DNA from: Chloroflexus sp.
GTDB lineage: Bacteria > Chloroflexota > Anaerolineae > Anaerolineales > Villigracilaceae
Assembly: GCA_020723995.1 (NCBI GenBank)
Contig: DYHT01000014.1
Location: 1-45,518, forward strand
DNA: 45,518 bases
Direction of reading: 5' to 3'
The position numbers were made by a program, and so were the translations under genes. Position 1 is the first letter of the stretch, and every line of letters begins with the position of its first letter. The notes below the pieces were generated by a model that was given only the letters and a program-made list of their open reading frames with translations, was not told where the DNA came from and did no database searches. Below, piece by piece: positions 31,708 to 39,061 of the stretch.

Positions 31708-32250
31708 TCAGGCGTGTTCATCTCGCAGACGCTCGAGAATCAGTCTCGTGGCTTCGAAGGCCAGCGGAGGCAGATCGTCGAGGGGAAAGAACGCGACCTG
31801 GTCGGCGTCGTCGTGTGCGGCGAGTTGACCGCTAACAATCTCGGCGTGGTAGACGATGAGGAGGTTCGCGCCGCGTGGGTGCTCCAAACCGGCGATCACG
31901 TCCAACACGCCGTTGGCGCGCACACTCAAGCCGGTCTCTTCCAAGCACTCACGCTCGGCGGCGTGCGCCGGATCTTCGTCCGCGTCCACGAAACCGGCCG
32001 GCAGGGTCCACATGCCGCGGAAAGGTTCATTGACGCGGCGGACAAGCAGCACGCGACCAGCCGGAGCATTCGTTGTCAGCGGAGCATTCGTTGTCCCCTG
32101 CCCGATCAGGACGGCCGCCGCAACTTTCGGGTCAGGGAAGTATATCCAGCCGCATTGCGGGCAGACGGGACGGACTTTGCCGAAGCGCGTTTCGTGGATG
32201 ATTGATTTACCGCAGCGAGGGCAGTAGTTGATTTCTGTGGAGATGGACAT
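31708..32250 (-). CDS. Nudix hydrolase with N-terminal zinc ribbon
   Basis: Protein of 180 aa. A zinc ribbon (CPRC and CPQC) at residues 9-33 precedes the Nudix fold. The Nudix box fits Gx5Ex7REUxEExGU exactly: GFVDADEDPAHAAERECLEE then TGL. This layout resembles the NudC/NADH pyrophosphatase side of the family, but the protein lacks the long N-terminal domain. A direct repeat (gcattcgttgtc twice, 32067-32096) adds GTTNAPLTTNAPAG between the first two strands. Substrate unknown. Confidence 0.85.
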   Translation of the reverse strand: MSISTEINYCPRCGKSIIHETRFGKVRPVCPQCGWIYFPDPKVAAAVLIGQGTTNAPLTTNAPAGRVLLVRRVNEPFRGMWTLPAGFVDADEDPAHAAERECLEETGLSVRANGVLDVIAGLEHPRGANLLIVYHAEIVSGQLAAHDDADQVAFFPLDDLPPLAFEATRLILERLRDEHA

Positions 32251-32254
32251 GGGG

Positions 32255-32312
32255 AGATAAAATGTAAGGCGTAAAACGTAATTGGGTTACGTCTTGCGTT
32301 TTACGTTTTTCG
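32255..32312. repeat. GTAAAACGTAA inverted repeat spanning the anti-sigma stop
   Basis: GGCGTAAAACGTAA (from 32262) and TTACGTCTTGCGTTTTACG pair into a hairpin that includes the last codons (NVKRKT) and stop of the anti-sigma gene. It may double as a terminator. Confidence 0.5.
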
Positions 32313-32937
32313 CAAACGTTCGGTAAGTCTGCCAGCGGAGGATGAAGGCTGCGCCGCCAAGAATGACAGCCAGCGCCAGCAGTATGATTTGCAGCAGGTT
32401 GAGTTTGAAGGCCGGAGCGGGTGGAGCTTCAGTTGGCAGGGCTGGCTGTTCCAGCGTACGCGTGCCGGGTTCGGGGGTGGCTGGCTGCACGAACAGGGTC
32501 ATGGCTTCAGGCGTGACGGTGAGGGACAGGTCTTCGGCGGCGTCCGGCGCTGGCGCTACCTCGGCAGCGCCAGCCTCCATGTCCAACGGCGCAGCAGCCA
32601 GCTTGGGTGCGGCGGCCAGGGGAGCAATCAGATGACCGGCAAATGTGAAGAAGAACAAAATCGCGGCCATGACGGACGCCAGCCGGAAAACCGGCACGGC
32701 GCGCGGCAGCGGCGGCTTGATGCCCTCCATTTTGGGTGTCAGTATGAAGGTGCGTGGGGCGCGGCGCTGCGGCGTGCGGCGGAGCATGGCACGGGTGGCG
32801 CGTAGATCCTCCAGCGTGGCGGACAGGCTCGGGTCCGTTTCGAGGCCGGAGATCAGGCACGCCCGTTCAGCCTGCGACAGTTCCCCATCCAGGTAGGCCG
32901 AAAGACGTTCCAAGTCGCGGAAGGTAGGTGTGTTCAC
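32287..32937 (-). CDS. membrane anti-sigma factor (zinc-finger type N-terminus)
   Basis: Protein of 216 aa from GTG 32937 (GGAGAG upstream). The start overlaps the sigma factor stop by four bases (GTGA). The N-terminal 75 residues (RDLERLSAYLDGELSQAERA) match the anti-sigma ASD helix bundle, without the HxxxCxxC zinc motif. A hydrophobic segment at about 96-125, an Ala/Pro-rich linker and a second membrane helix near 177-199 follow. The final basic residues come from a repeat. It probably holds the ECF sigma factor at the membrane until a signal releases it. Confidence 0.82.
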   Translation of the reverse strand: MNTPTFRDLERLSAYLDGELSQAERACLISGLETDPSLSATLEDLRATRAMLRRTPQRRAPRTFILTPKMEGIKPPLPRAVPVFRLASVMAAILFFFTFAGHLIAPLAAAPKLAAAPLDMEAGAAEVAPAPDAAEDLSLTVTPEAMTLFVQPATPEPGTRTLEQPALPTEAPPAPAFKLNLLQIILLALAVILGGAAFILRWQTYRTFAKNVKRKT

Positions 32938-33542
32938 AGGCCGCTCTCCTTTTCCAGACGGAAGGCGGTGGGTAAAAGTTCCCGGAAGGCTTGCAGGCAC
33001 TCACGCAGGCGCAGGCGGGCGCGCGCCAGGCGGCTCTTGATCGTGCCGATTGGCTTGCGCAATGCGGCTGCGACTTCACTGTAATCCAGGCCCTGGACGT
33101 CGGCCAGGACAATCACCGTGCGGAATTCGGCCGGCAAGCCGTCCAGACAGTGTTGGATGGCATGTTCGAGTTCGGCTTGCTCCAGTTGTTCTTCGGGGGA
33201 GTTGTGCGGGTCGGTCAGCCAGCGCGGGGATTCGACTTCTTCGTCGTCGCTGTTGAGAGGTTCGAGCGGCGTGGTGGGACGGCGTTTCCGGCGGCGCAGT
33301 TCGTCATAACAGGCGTTGGTGACGGTGCGCAGCAGCCAGGCACGGAATGAGCCGCCGCGGTAGGCAGTGAGACTGCGAAAAGCCGAGAGGAAGGCTTCCT
33401 GCGCCGCGTCGGCAGCCAGGTTTTCATCGCCCAGGATGCGCAGGGCAGTGTTGAAGACGCTATCCTGGTAGGCCAGCACCAGACGGTTGAAGGCTTCCAG
33501 GTCGCCGCGTTGGGCATCACGGATGAGGGCGGGTTCGTCCAT
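32934..33542 (-). CDS. ECF RNA polymerase sigma factor
   Basis: Protein of 202 aa. Region 2 (about 10-80): AFNRLVLAYQDSVFNTALRI, AADAAQEAFLSAFRSL and FRAWLLRTVTNACYDELRRR. Region 4 (about 128-180): LDGLPAEFRTVIVLADVQGL then YSEVAAALRKPIGTIKSRLA. Regions are joined by an acidic linker. Typical of RpoE/SigW-type ECF sigma factors. Cotranscribed with its anti-sigma partner through a GTGA overlap; targets unknown. Confidence 0.93.
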   Translation of the reverse strand: MDEPALIRDAQRGDLEAFNRLVLAYQDSVFNTALRILGDENLAADAAQEAFLSAFRSLTAYRGGSFRAWLLRTVTNACYDELRRRKRRPTTPLEPLNSDDEEVESPRWLTDPHNSPEEQLEQAELEHAIQHCLDGLPAEFRTVIVLADVQGLDYSEVAAALRKPIGTIKSRLARARLRLRECLQAFRELLPTAFRLEKESGL

Positions 33543-33569
33543 TGGAGTTATTTTACCGCAAAGTGTCAG

Positions 33570-35945
33570 TCACTTTATAGCCTCTTTCATCAACGCCTGC
33601 CCTAGGTATGTCGCAAAGTTAGAATTATCTTCCTCCAACGCGACTACCAGCGCCAGCGGCGCACCCTGCCATTGGGGTAATGTGCCGGCCAGGTACCAGG
33701 TGATGGTTTTGTTCTCCTGAATTTCAACCCCTTTTCCAATCGCCTGCCAGAAGGGTTGCCCCTTGACCATCAACGCCTCAGCGGTTGAGGCGGCCGATTG
33801 AGCCGATAACGCTTGCAGCGGCGCGCCCAATGCTGGCAGGATGACCCATCCCTGTTGAGGGGTGTTTATGGCCAATGCCAGCCGTGGTACAGGTAGGATG
33901 CCTTTGTTGCTGATGGTTGCGGCTGCCAGCGCCATTTGCAGCGGGCTGACGCGCAGCTCTTCACTTATGGCTGAAACCGCCGAGACCGGCAAGCGCAGCG
34001 CAGGGGCGGTATAAAATCCCAGCGCGTCGTACAATTGGACGAGTTCGTTGCGCGGCGCGTTTTCACTCAGGCCAGCGGCCAAAGAGAACGACGTGGCAGC
34101 CGTTCCCGCCGGGTAAAACCCCTGGGCGGCGCGGTCCAGCAGTGGGGCGCGCGGGTCTTGGGCCAGGCTGGGGCCTTCTTCGTCTAATTTATTTTGGTTG
34201 AATGTAGGATGTGAGGCCATGACCAGAATCTCACCGCTTTCCGCGTTTAGCAGGACGATCGCCCCGGCATGATCCCCAAAAAGCACATCTGCCCGCCGTT
34301 GCAGGTCCAGGTCAATGGTCAGGCGCATGTCCAGGCCGGGCGGAGGCTGGCCGTAGAGCAAGTGGTCCAGCCAAATCCGGCTGGCTGAGTTGCCCTGCAA
34401 TCCACGCAGGTAAGGATCAAGGCTGGCTTCCAATCCAGCCTGGCCGTAAACGGGGTGGGTGTAGCCTGTGATTGGGGCGAGGTCGGGGTAGGGATAGAAA
34501 CGGGCATAACTGCCCGATCGACCCTGTGTGATGTTTATCGGCTTGGCGTTCCGGTCGAGCAGCCCGCCGCGCGGCACGTAGCGATCCGAGATGGTGCGGC
34601 GCGCATTATCGGTGCGAGCCAGCAGATCGGGACCGCGCCAGACCGCCCACCAACCATTCACCAGTGCGGCGGCGATCAGGCCAAGGCCGAGCAGGCCGGT
34701 CACGATCAAGTAGGGCGACAACGAATGATGGGGCAGGGGCGCGGCTTCCTCTTCGGGCTGGCTGCTGATGATGAGCAGGAGCAGCAGGGCCAGGTAAGAA
34801 GTGAGCAGGGATGACCCGCCGTAGGAGACGAAGGGCAGGGTCACGCCGGTCAGCGGCAGGAGGCGCAAATTGCCGCCGATGATCAGCACGCTTTGCGCGC
34901 CGAGATAAGCCGTCAGCCCGGCGGCCAGGATGCGGTGGAAATTGTCGGGGGCGCGCAGGGCAACGCTCATGCCGCGGGTGAGAAAAAGGCCCAATAGCGC
35001 AAACAGGCCGATCGTCCCGAGCAGCCCCGTTTCTTCTGAAATGGCGGAAAAGATGAAGTCGGAGATGGAAATTGGCACCAAGCCGGGGCTGCCCATCCCG
35101 GGTCCGCGCCCGCCGATCCCGCCGTTGGCGACGGCCATCAGCGATTGCACGATCTGGTAAGAGCGCCCGGATGGGTCGAGCCAGGGGTTCAGCCAGGCGT
35201 CCACGCGCAGGCGGACGACGTCGAAGAGGAAGTAACCAGCCAGCCCGGCCAACCCCAAACCGATCAGGCTGATGAGCAGGACGCGCTTGCGGCCGGAGGC
35301 CAGAAAGAGCATGACCGTGTAGAGGAAGATAAAGAGGGAGGCGGTTCCTAAATCTCGTTGAACGACCAGAATGAGCAAGGCCAAGACAGTAACGACAAGG
35401 CTGGGGATAACTAGAGGAAGAAAAGTCGTGCGTTTGAACGTTTTCACGTTGGAACCCTTCGCTTCACTCAGGGCAGGCTGTTCAAACGTGTAAACGTGTA
35501 AACGGTCCGCAAAATAAGCGGCAAGATAGATGATTAGCAACAATTTTAGTGGCTCGGAGGGCTGGAAATAGAAGCCACAACAGCCCAGCCACAGGCGCGG
35601 CCCACCGCCCAGCGGGTTGGTGCCGAAGGCCAGTGTCAGCGCGGTCAGAAGCAGGCCGCTGGTCAACCAGAGGTATTTGTAGCGGCGCAGGAAGCGCAAA
35701 TCGGCCGGCAGCCGCAAGCCGAGAATGAGGATTGCGATGCTGACCAGCAGCCAGAGCGTCTGCCGGATTCCCAGGCTGGGTTCCAGTCGCCAAACCGTCA
35801 GCAGTCCCCAGCCGCTGAGCAGGGCAGCGATGGGCAGCAGATAGGGGTCGCTATCCGGCATCCGACGGCGTACTTGATAAAAGGCGATGGTGATAAGGAG
35901 GACCCAGACGGCGAATCCCAGCCAGTGACCCCAGCGATAGTCCAC
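33570..35945 (-). CDS. SEDS (FtsW/RodA) glycan polymerase fused to a degenerate penicillin-binding transpeptidase
   Basis: Protein of 791 aa from GTG 35945. Residues 1-about 390 are a SEDS protein: FQPSEPLKLLLI, YQIVQSLMAVANGGIGGRGP, and the catalytic Asp in SISDFIFSAISEE. Residues about 430-790 resemble a class B PBP transpeptidase (NARRTISDRYVPRGGLLDRN, GLEASLDPYLRG, LRVSPLQMALAAA). SxxK is replaced by TAAT in YPAGTAATS (611-619), and KTG by GKG near 738. The domain therefore looks catalytically dead. The open frame continues upstream with a likely first membrane helix (RLLQLAALFLFLYSLILTLS) but offers no ATG/GTG/TTG before it meets hicA. Residues about 150-178 are repeat-derived. Confidence 0.88.
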   Translation of the reverse strand: MDYRWGHWLGFAVWVLLITIAFYQVRRRMPDSDPYLLPIAALLSGWGLLTVWRLEPSLGIRQTLWLLVSIAILILGLRLPADLRFLRRYKYLWLTSGLLLTALTLAFGTNPLGGGPRLWLGCCGFYFQPSEPLKLLLIIYLAAYFADRLHVYTFEQPALSEAKGSNVKTFKRTTFLPLVIPSLVVTVLALLILVVQRDLGTASLFIFLYTVMLFLASGRKRVLLISLIGLGLAGLAGYFLFDVVRLRVDAWLNPWLDPSGRSYQIVQSLMAVANGGIGGRGPGMGSPGLVPISISDFIFSAISEETGLLGTIGLFALLGLFLTRGMSVALRAPDNFHRILAAGLTAYLGAQSVLIIGGNLRLLPLTGVTLPFVSYGGSSLLTSYLALLLLLIISSQPEEEAAPLPHHSLSPYLIVTGLLGLGLIAAALVNGWWAVWRGPDLLARTDNARRTISDRYVPRGGLLDRNAKPINITQGRSGSYARFYPYPDLAPITGYTHPVYGQAGLEASLDPYLRGLQGNSASRIWLDHLLYGQPPPGLDMRLTIDLDLQRRADVLFGDHAGAIVLLNAESGEILVMASHPTFNQNKLDEEGPSLAQDPRAPLLDRAAQGFYPAGTAATSFSLAAGLSENAPRNELVQLYDALGFYTAPALRLPVSAVSAISEELRVSPLQMALAAATISNKGILPVPRLALAINTPQQGWVILPALGAPLQALSAQSAASTAEALMVKGQPFWQAIGKGVEIQENKTITWYLAGTLPQWQGAPLALVVALEEDNSNFATYLGQALMKEAIK
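35425..35505. repeat. in-frame repeat inside the SEDS gene
   Basis: GTTTGAACGTTTTCACGTTGG on the left and TTCAAACGTGTAAACGTGTAAA on the right form a hairpin around ccttcgcttcactcagggcagg. Translated as FEQPALSEAKGSNVKTFKRT in a loop between two SEDS helices. Confidence 0.65.
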
Positions 35946-36073
35946 CTGCCAGGAGCGCTCGCGGGCGGCGGGAGAAAGGGTCAGGATGAGGCTGTAGAGG
36001 AAGAGGAAGAGCGCCGCCAGTTGGAGCAGGCGGGACTGGATTTGTTGCGGTATGATAGCTGTAGAGGTAATGA

Positions 36074-36307
36074 TCAGAGTTCCTTCAAGATGCGTTCATA
36101 CTCATCTGGATTTACCCCCATATCCCGCAGGATTTTTCTGAGTAGCGGGCGCACAATGACCTGTGAACCGTGGTTTGGGATGACCACAATCTTTCCTTCG
36201 GCGTTGCGAAATATTGTGTGACTTCCCTCCTGCCTCACGCAATGGAAACCATTCACTTCTGCGACTTTTGCCAGCACCACAAAGGCCACCAATCGCAGAC
36301 GGGTCAT
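36074..36307 (-). CDS. hicA: HicA-type mRNA interferase toxin
   Basis: Protein of 77 aa. FHCVRQEGSHTIFRN carries the HicA catalytic His in GSH, followed by VVIPNHGSQVIVRPLLRKIL and the GVNPDEYERIL end. HicA binds and cuts mRNA in a double-stranded-RNA-binding fold. Its ATG overlaps the hicB stop (ATGA at 36304-36307). The antitoxin gene comes first here, the reverse of the E. coli order. The gene abuts the 5' part of the SEDS gene. Confidence 0.88.
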   Translation of the reverse strand: MTRLRLVAFVVLAKVAEVNGFHCVRQEGSHTIFRNAEGKIVVIPNHGSQVIVRPLLRKILRDMGVNPDEYERILKEL

Positions 36308-36525
36308 ACCGCAATTCCAACCCGCAACGTGCCAACAAATTCAGGAAGCGGTTCGTTGCCAGTGGCAACATGAAGATAGCCCCGGATGGCTTCTTGAATA
36401 TTCTTTTCCAAAGCTGGCAGGTCTGGCGCTTGGGTGTAGCAGCCGGGTAATTCTGCCACCTCTCCAACCAACCAATCCGATTCGGGATCGCGCTCGACGA
36501 TAACGGTAAATGTTCGTTTTTTCAT
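36304..36525 (-). CDS. hicB: HicB-type antitoxin
   Basis: Protein of 73 aa. TFTVIVERDPESDWLVGEVA then ELPGCYTQAPDLPALEKNIQEAI is the partial RNase-H-like fold of HicB. No separate DNA-binding domain is visible in the short C-terminus. First gene of the pair, with AGGAG upstream of ATG 36525, overlapping hicA by four bases. Confidence 0.88.
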   Translation of the reverse strand: MKKRTFTVIVERDPESDWLVGEVAELPGCYTQAPDLPALEKNIQEAIRGYLHVATGNEPLPEFVGTLRVGIAV

Positions 36526-36575
36526 AGGGTTCTCCTGCGGCGTGAATTATACTGCTTTTGCAATGTTGGATGCAG

Positions 36576-37442
36576 TTATTTCAAGTATTTCCTGACCAGC
36601 AAATCCAGCTTTTTACGCGTTTCCACTAGGATGACAGCCGGGTTGGTGATCAACGCATCTGCCAGTGCGCTTCCGCATTTGCAGGCGCGCTTGGCCGGTA
36701 AGCTGCGTACCAGGTTGCGGATGGCCTGCTGTGCAACGGTCGTGTTGCGGTTCAGGATCTGGATGACCATCTCCACCGTCACCGGAGCTTCGCTGACATG
36801 CCAGACGTCGTAATCGGTGACGTGCGCCATTACCGCGTAACACATCTCGGCCTCGCGCGCCAGGAAGGCTTCGGGCGATGTCGTCATGCCGATGATGGCC
36901 ATGCTCCAGCCGCGGAACGTGTTCGATTCGGCCTTGGTCGAGAAGCGCGGCCCTTCAATGGTGATAAGTGCGCCACCGTTGTGAACGGTCGCGCCGGTTT
37001 GCGCGACGGCTTTCTCCAGTTGGGCTGAAAGGTCCTGACAGAACGGATCGGCTGTGCCGACGTGGGCGACCAGTCCCTCGCCGAAGAAGGTGCGCGCCCG
37101 GCTCTTGGTATTATCGAAGAGTTGGTCGGGTATTACGATATGACCTGGGGCGTAGTCCTCGCGCAGCGAGCCGCAGGCGCTGATGCTGATCACGCGCTCC
37201 GCGCCGAGGAATTTCAGGGCATAGATGTTGGCGCGATAGTTGACTTCGGTCGGCATGATGTGGTGGCCGATGCCGTGCCGCGCCAGGAAGGCCACGCGCT
37301 GCTCTTCCAGCGTCCCGACTACGACCGGCGCGCTGGGTTTGCCAAAGGGGGTGTCTAAGTCGAATTCTTTCGTGTCGGTGAGACCGGGCATGCTGGACAA
37401 GCCGGAACCGCCGATAATGGCGAGCGAGATGTTTTCGGACAT
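36576..37442 (-). CDS. mtnP: S-methyl-5'-thioadenosine phosphorylase
   Basis: Protein of 288 aa. IIGGSGLSSMPGLTDTKEF at the N-terminus, phosphate/ribose-site blocks FLARHGIGHHIMPTEVNYRA and SISACGSLREDYAPGHIVIP, then ITIEGPRFSTKAESNTFRGW and IGMTTSPEAFLAREAEMCY are typical of MTAP. The enzyme releases adenine and methylthioribose-1-phosphate in methionine salvage. Strong GGAGG ribosome site. No other salvage gene nearby. Some family members prefer methylthioinosine; adenosine-type specificity is assumed. Confidence 0.93.
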   Translation of the reverse strand: MSENISLAIIGGSGLSSMPGLTDTKEFDLDTPFGKPSAPVVVGTLEEQRVAFLARHGIGHHIMPTEVNYRANIYALKFLGAERVISISACGSLREDYAPGHIVIPDQLFDNTKSRARTFFGEGLVAHVGTADPFCQDLSAQLEKAVAQTGATVHNGGALITIEGPRFSTKAESNTFRGWSMAIIGMTTSPEAFLAREAEMCYAVMAHVTDYDVWHVSEAPVTVEMVIQILNRNTTVAQQAIRNLVRSLPAKRACKCGSALADALITNPAVILVETRKKLDLLVRKYLK

Positions 37443-37489
37443 AATAATCCTCCATTGAGCAGGGCGGACTTCTAATCTACCATACCGGA

Positions 37490-37665
37490 CACTTTTTAAC
37501 GCGAATGCCCACAGGTTGCTTCGCGAAGCGAATTTTGCGAATTCTTATAACCGCCCAGCCACTGCTGTCAACGAATGGTGAAACGAATAAACGAATTGAC
37601 CGCGTGCGAATTATTTTGATAAAATTAGCGCTATTCGCCCATTCGCGCAATTCGCGTTTAGAAAT
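37490..37665. repeat. GCGAATT/CGAATAAACG repeat region
   Basis: AT-rich gap with many gcgaatt and acgaatt units on both strands (tttgcgaattcttataacc, acgaataaacgaattgacc, cattcgcgcaattcgcg), able to fold into an imperfect hairpin. No gene signal in 37443-37665. Confidence 0.5.
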
Positions 37666-38125
37666 TTACACCTTCTGCGTCGGCGGCATGAGCATGTCAC
37701 CGGTTAATGCGACGATCAGGCGGGTATTGCCGCAGCCGATCTCATCGCCGGAGATGACCACCGTCGGCGTGGACAGGCGCTCCCGGTTCAGGAATGTGCC
37801 GTTGGTTGAATCCAGGTCCTCCAGCCACCACTGCCCGTGATGATAGCTCAAGCGGGCATGGCGGGCAGAGACAGATTCTCTCATTAGTGGGCATTCGCAG
37901 GCCGGGTCGCGCCCGATTGTGATCTCAGGCTGCTTGAAGTGCCTGACCTGCGGCAGTTGGTCATCGCGCCGGATGGTCAGGCTGATGGGCGGCACACGAC
38001 GAGTTGCAAGCAGCGCACTTTGTTGCTGGATATCGCGCCACAAGTAAAAAAAAAGCCCAGGCCAGGAAGGCGTACAAGCCCAACGCCAGCAGGAAGCGTA
38101 AAATGAGGAGAATAGGAGCGCTCAT
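37666..38125 (-). CDS. membrane-anchored FHA-domain protein with a frameshift at a T9 run
   Basis: From ATG 38125, which overlaps the upstream FHA gene stop as ATGA, the frame encodes a membrane anchor (MSAPILLILRFLLALGLYAF) and reaches nine T residues (plus-strand A9 at 38046-38054). The FHA domain (ITIGRDPACECPLMRESVSA then RHARLSYH, DLDSTNGTFLN) follows in the next frame, with FHA-frame sequence WRDIQQQSALLATRRVPP just after the run. Eight T would join the two. FHA domains bind phosphothreonine. Either a sequencing error, a phase-variable tract, or slippage during expression explains the break. About 152 aa if joined. Confidence 0.75.
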
Positions 38126-38940
38126 TCGAGCTCATCTTTGGAAAGCGGCATGGCGATGGTGGGTAAATCGCTGACGAAGGACGACGAGGCTGTATCCTCG
38201 ATGGCTGATCCGGATTGTCTGAGCGGAACATCCTGCCCGAAGATCAGCATTACGCCGGCTAATGAGATTACATCGCCGGGGTACAGGATTGATTGATTTA
38301 TCCGTTGATTGTTGACGTAAGTCCCACCGGTCGAGTTCAGGTCGAAGAGCATGTAGCGGCCCTTGACGGCGCGTAGCTGGGCGTGATTGCGCGAGACGCG
38401 CGGGTCGTCTATCACCACCTGGTTATCCAGCCTGCGCCCAATGTTAATGACTGACAGGTTGAGCGGGAAGATTTTCGTACCCTGGATGATCAAGAATGCG
38501 TTTCCGGGAATGATCTCTGCGGCAGCCTCCTCGGTCGCACCGGCGGGCAAGCCCTGGGTCTCAGCCAGTTTTTCGGCGCTGAACGAAGCCAAAACGCGCA
38601 CCTCCTCTGGTTTTAGCGAGGTATCGGCAGCCGTCGTCAGGGTTGGCGTGCTGGAAAATTGCAGGCCGGCCTCGCCACCCGCAGCAACCAGCGCATTCAA
38701 CAATTCGTCCAACAAGCGCGGTTCGCCCAGCCATTGTCTCAGGCTGGAGGGGTGAGCGATGATGATGTACATATTCGGCGCCAGCGCGCTCCCATCCGTT
38801 TGTGTTTTCAGGCTGCCGTGCATGGCCGCGGCAAGTTGCCGGGCGATCTGGACTTCCAGCTTGCTGCCCGGCAGGGCCTTCAGCACGTAATCTTCAATGA
38901 GCGATTGCAAATGGGATTCTAATTTCTCGAGCGTTTTCAT
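38122..38940 (-). CDS. FhaA-like protein: DUF3662 plus FHA domain
   Basis: Protein of 272 aa from ATG 38940. Residues 1-about 125 match the DUF3662 domain of FhaA (LEKLESHLQSLIEDYVLKAL then VQIARQLAAAM). A linker is followed by an FHA domain at about 170-240: INIGRRLDNQVVIDDPRVSR then NHAQLRAV, FDLNSTGGTYVNNQRI. In actinobacteria and Chloroflexota such proteins link Ser/Thr kinases to cell-wall synthesis. It is translationally coupled to the second FHA gene. The SEDS-PBP fusion lies 2 kb away on the same strand, in keeping with a cell-wall role. Confidence 0.87.
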   Translation of the reverse strand: MKTLEKLESHLQSLIEDYVLKALPGSKLEVQIARQLAAAMHGSLKTQTDGSALAPNMYIIIAHPSSLRQWLGEPRLLDELLNALVAAGGEAGLQFSSTPTLTTAADTSLKPEEVRVLASFSAEKLAETQGLPAGATEEAAAEIIPGNAFLIIQGTKIFPLNLSVINIGRRLDNQVVIDDPRVSRNHAQLRAVKGRYMLFDLNSTGGTYVNNQRINQSILYPGDVISLAGVMLIFGQDVPLRQSGSAIEDTASSSFVSDLPTIAMPLSKDELE

Positions 38941-39061
38941 CAATATCCAAACCAGGAAGGTACAGGTTTCAAGGCTATAATGGTAGTGAACTGCCCTACT
39001 ATTATAGGGCGTCGGGGTTTATTCTGCAAGCCCGTTGCCCTTTTATACAGAAGGTGCTATC

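Noticed and set aside
31428-31721. 97-codon minus-strand frame between Nudix and GNAT
   Set aside because: It overlaps the end of the Nudix gene and the start of the GNAT gene in another frame and has no family pattern.
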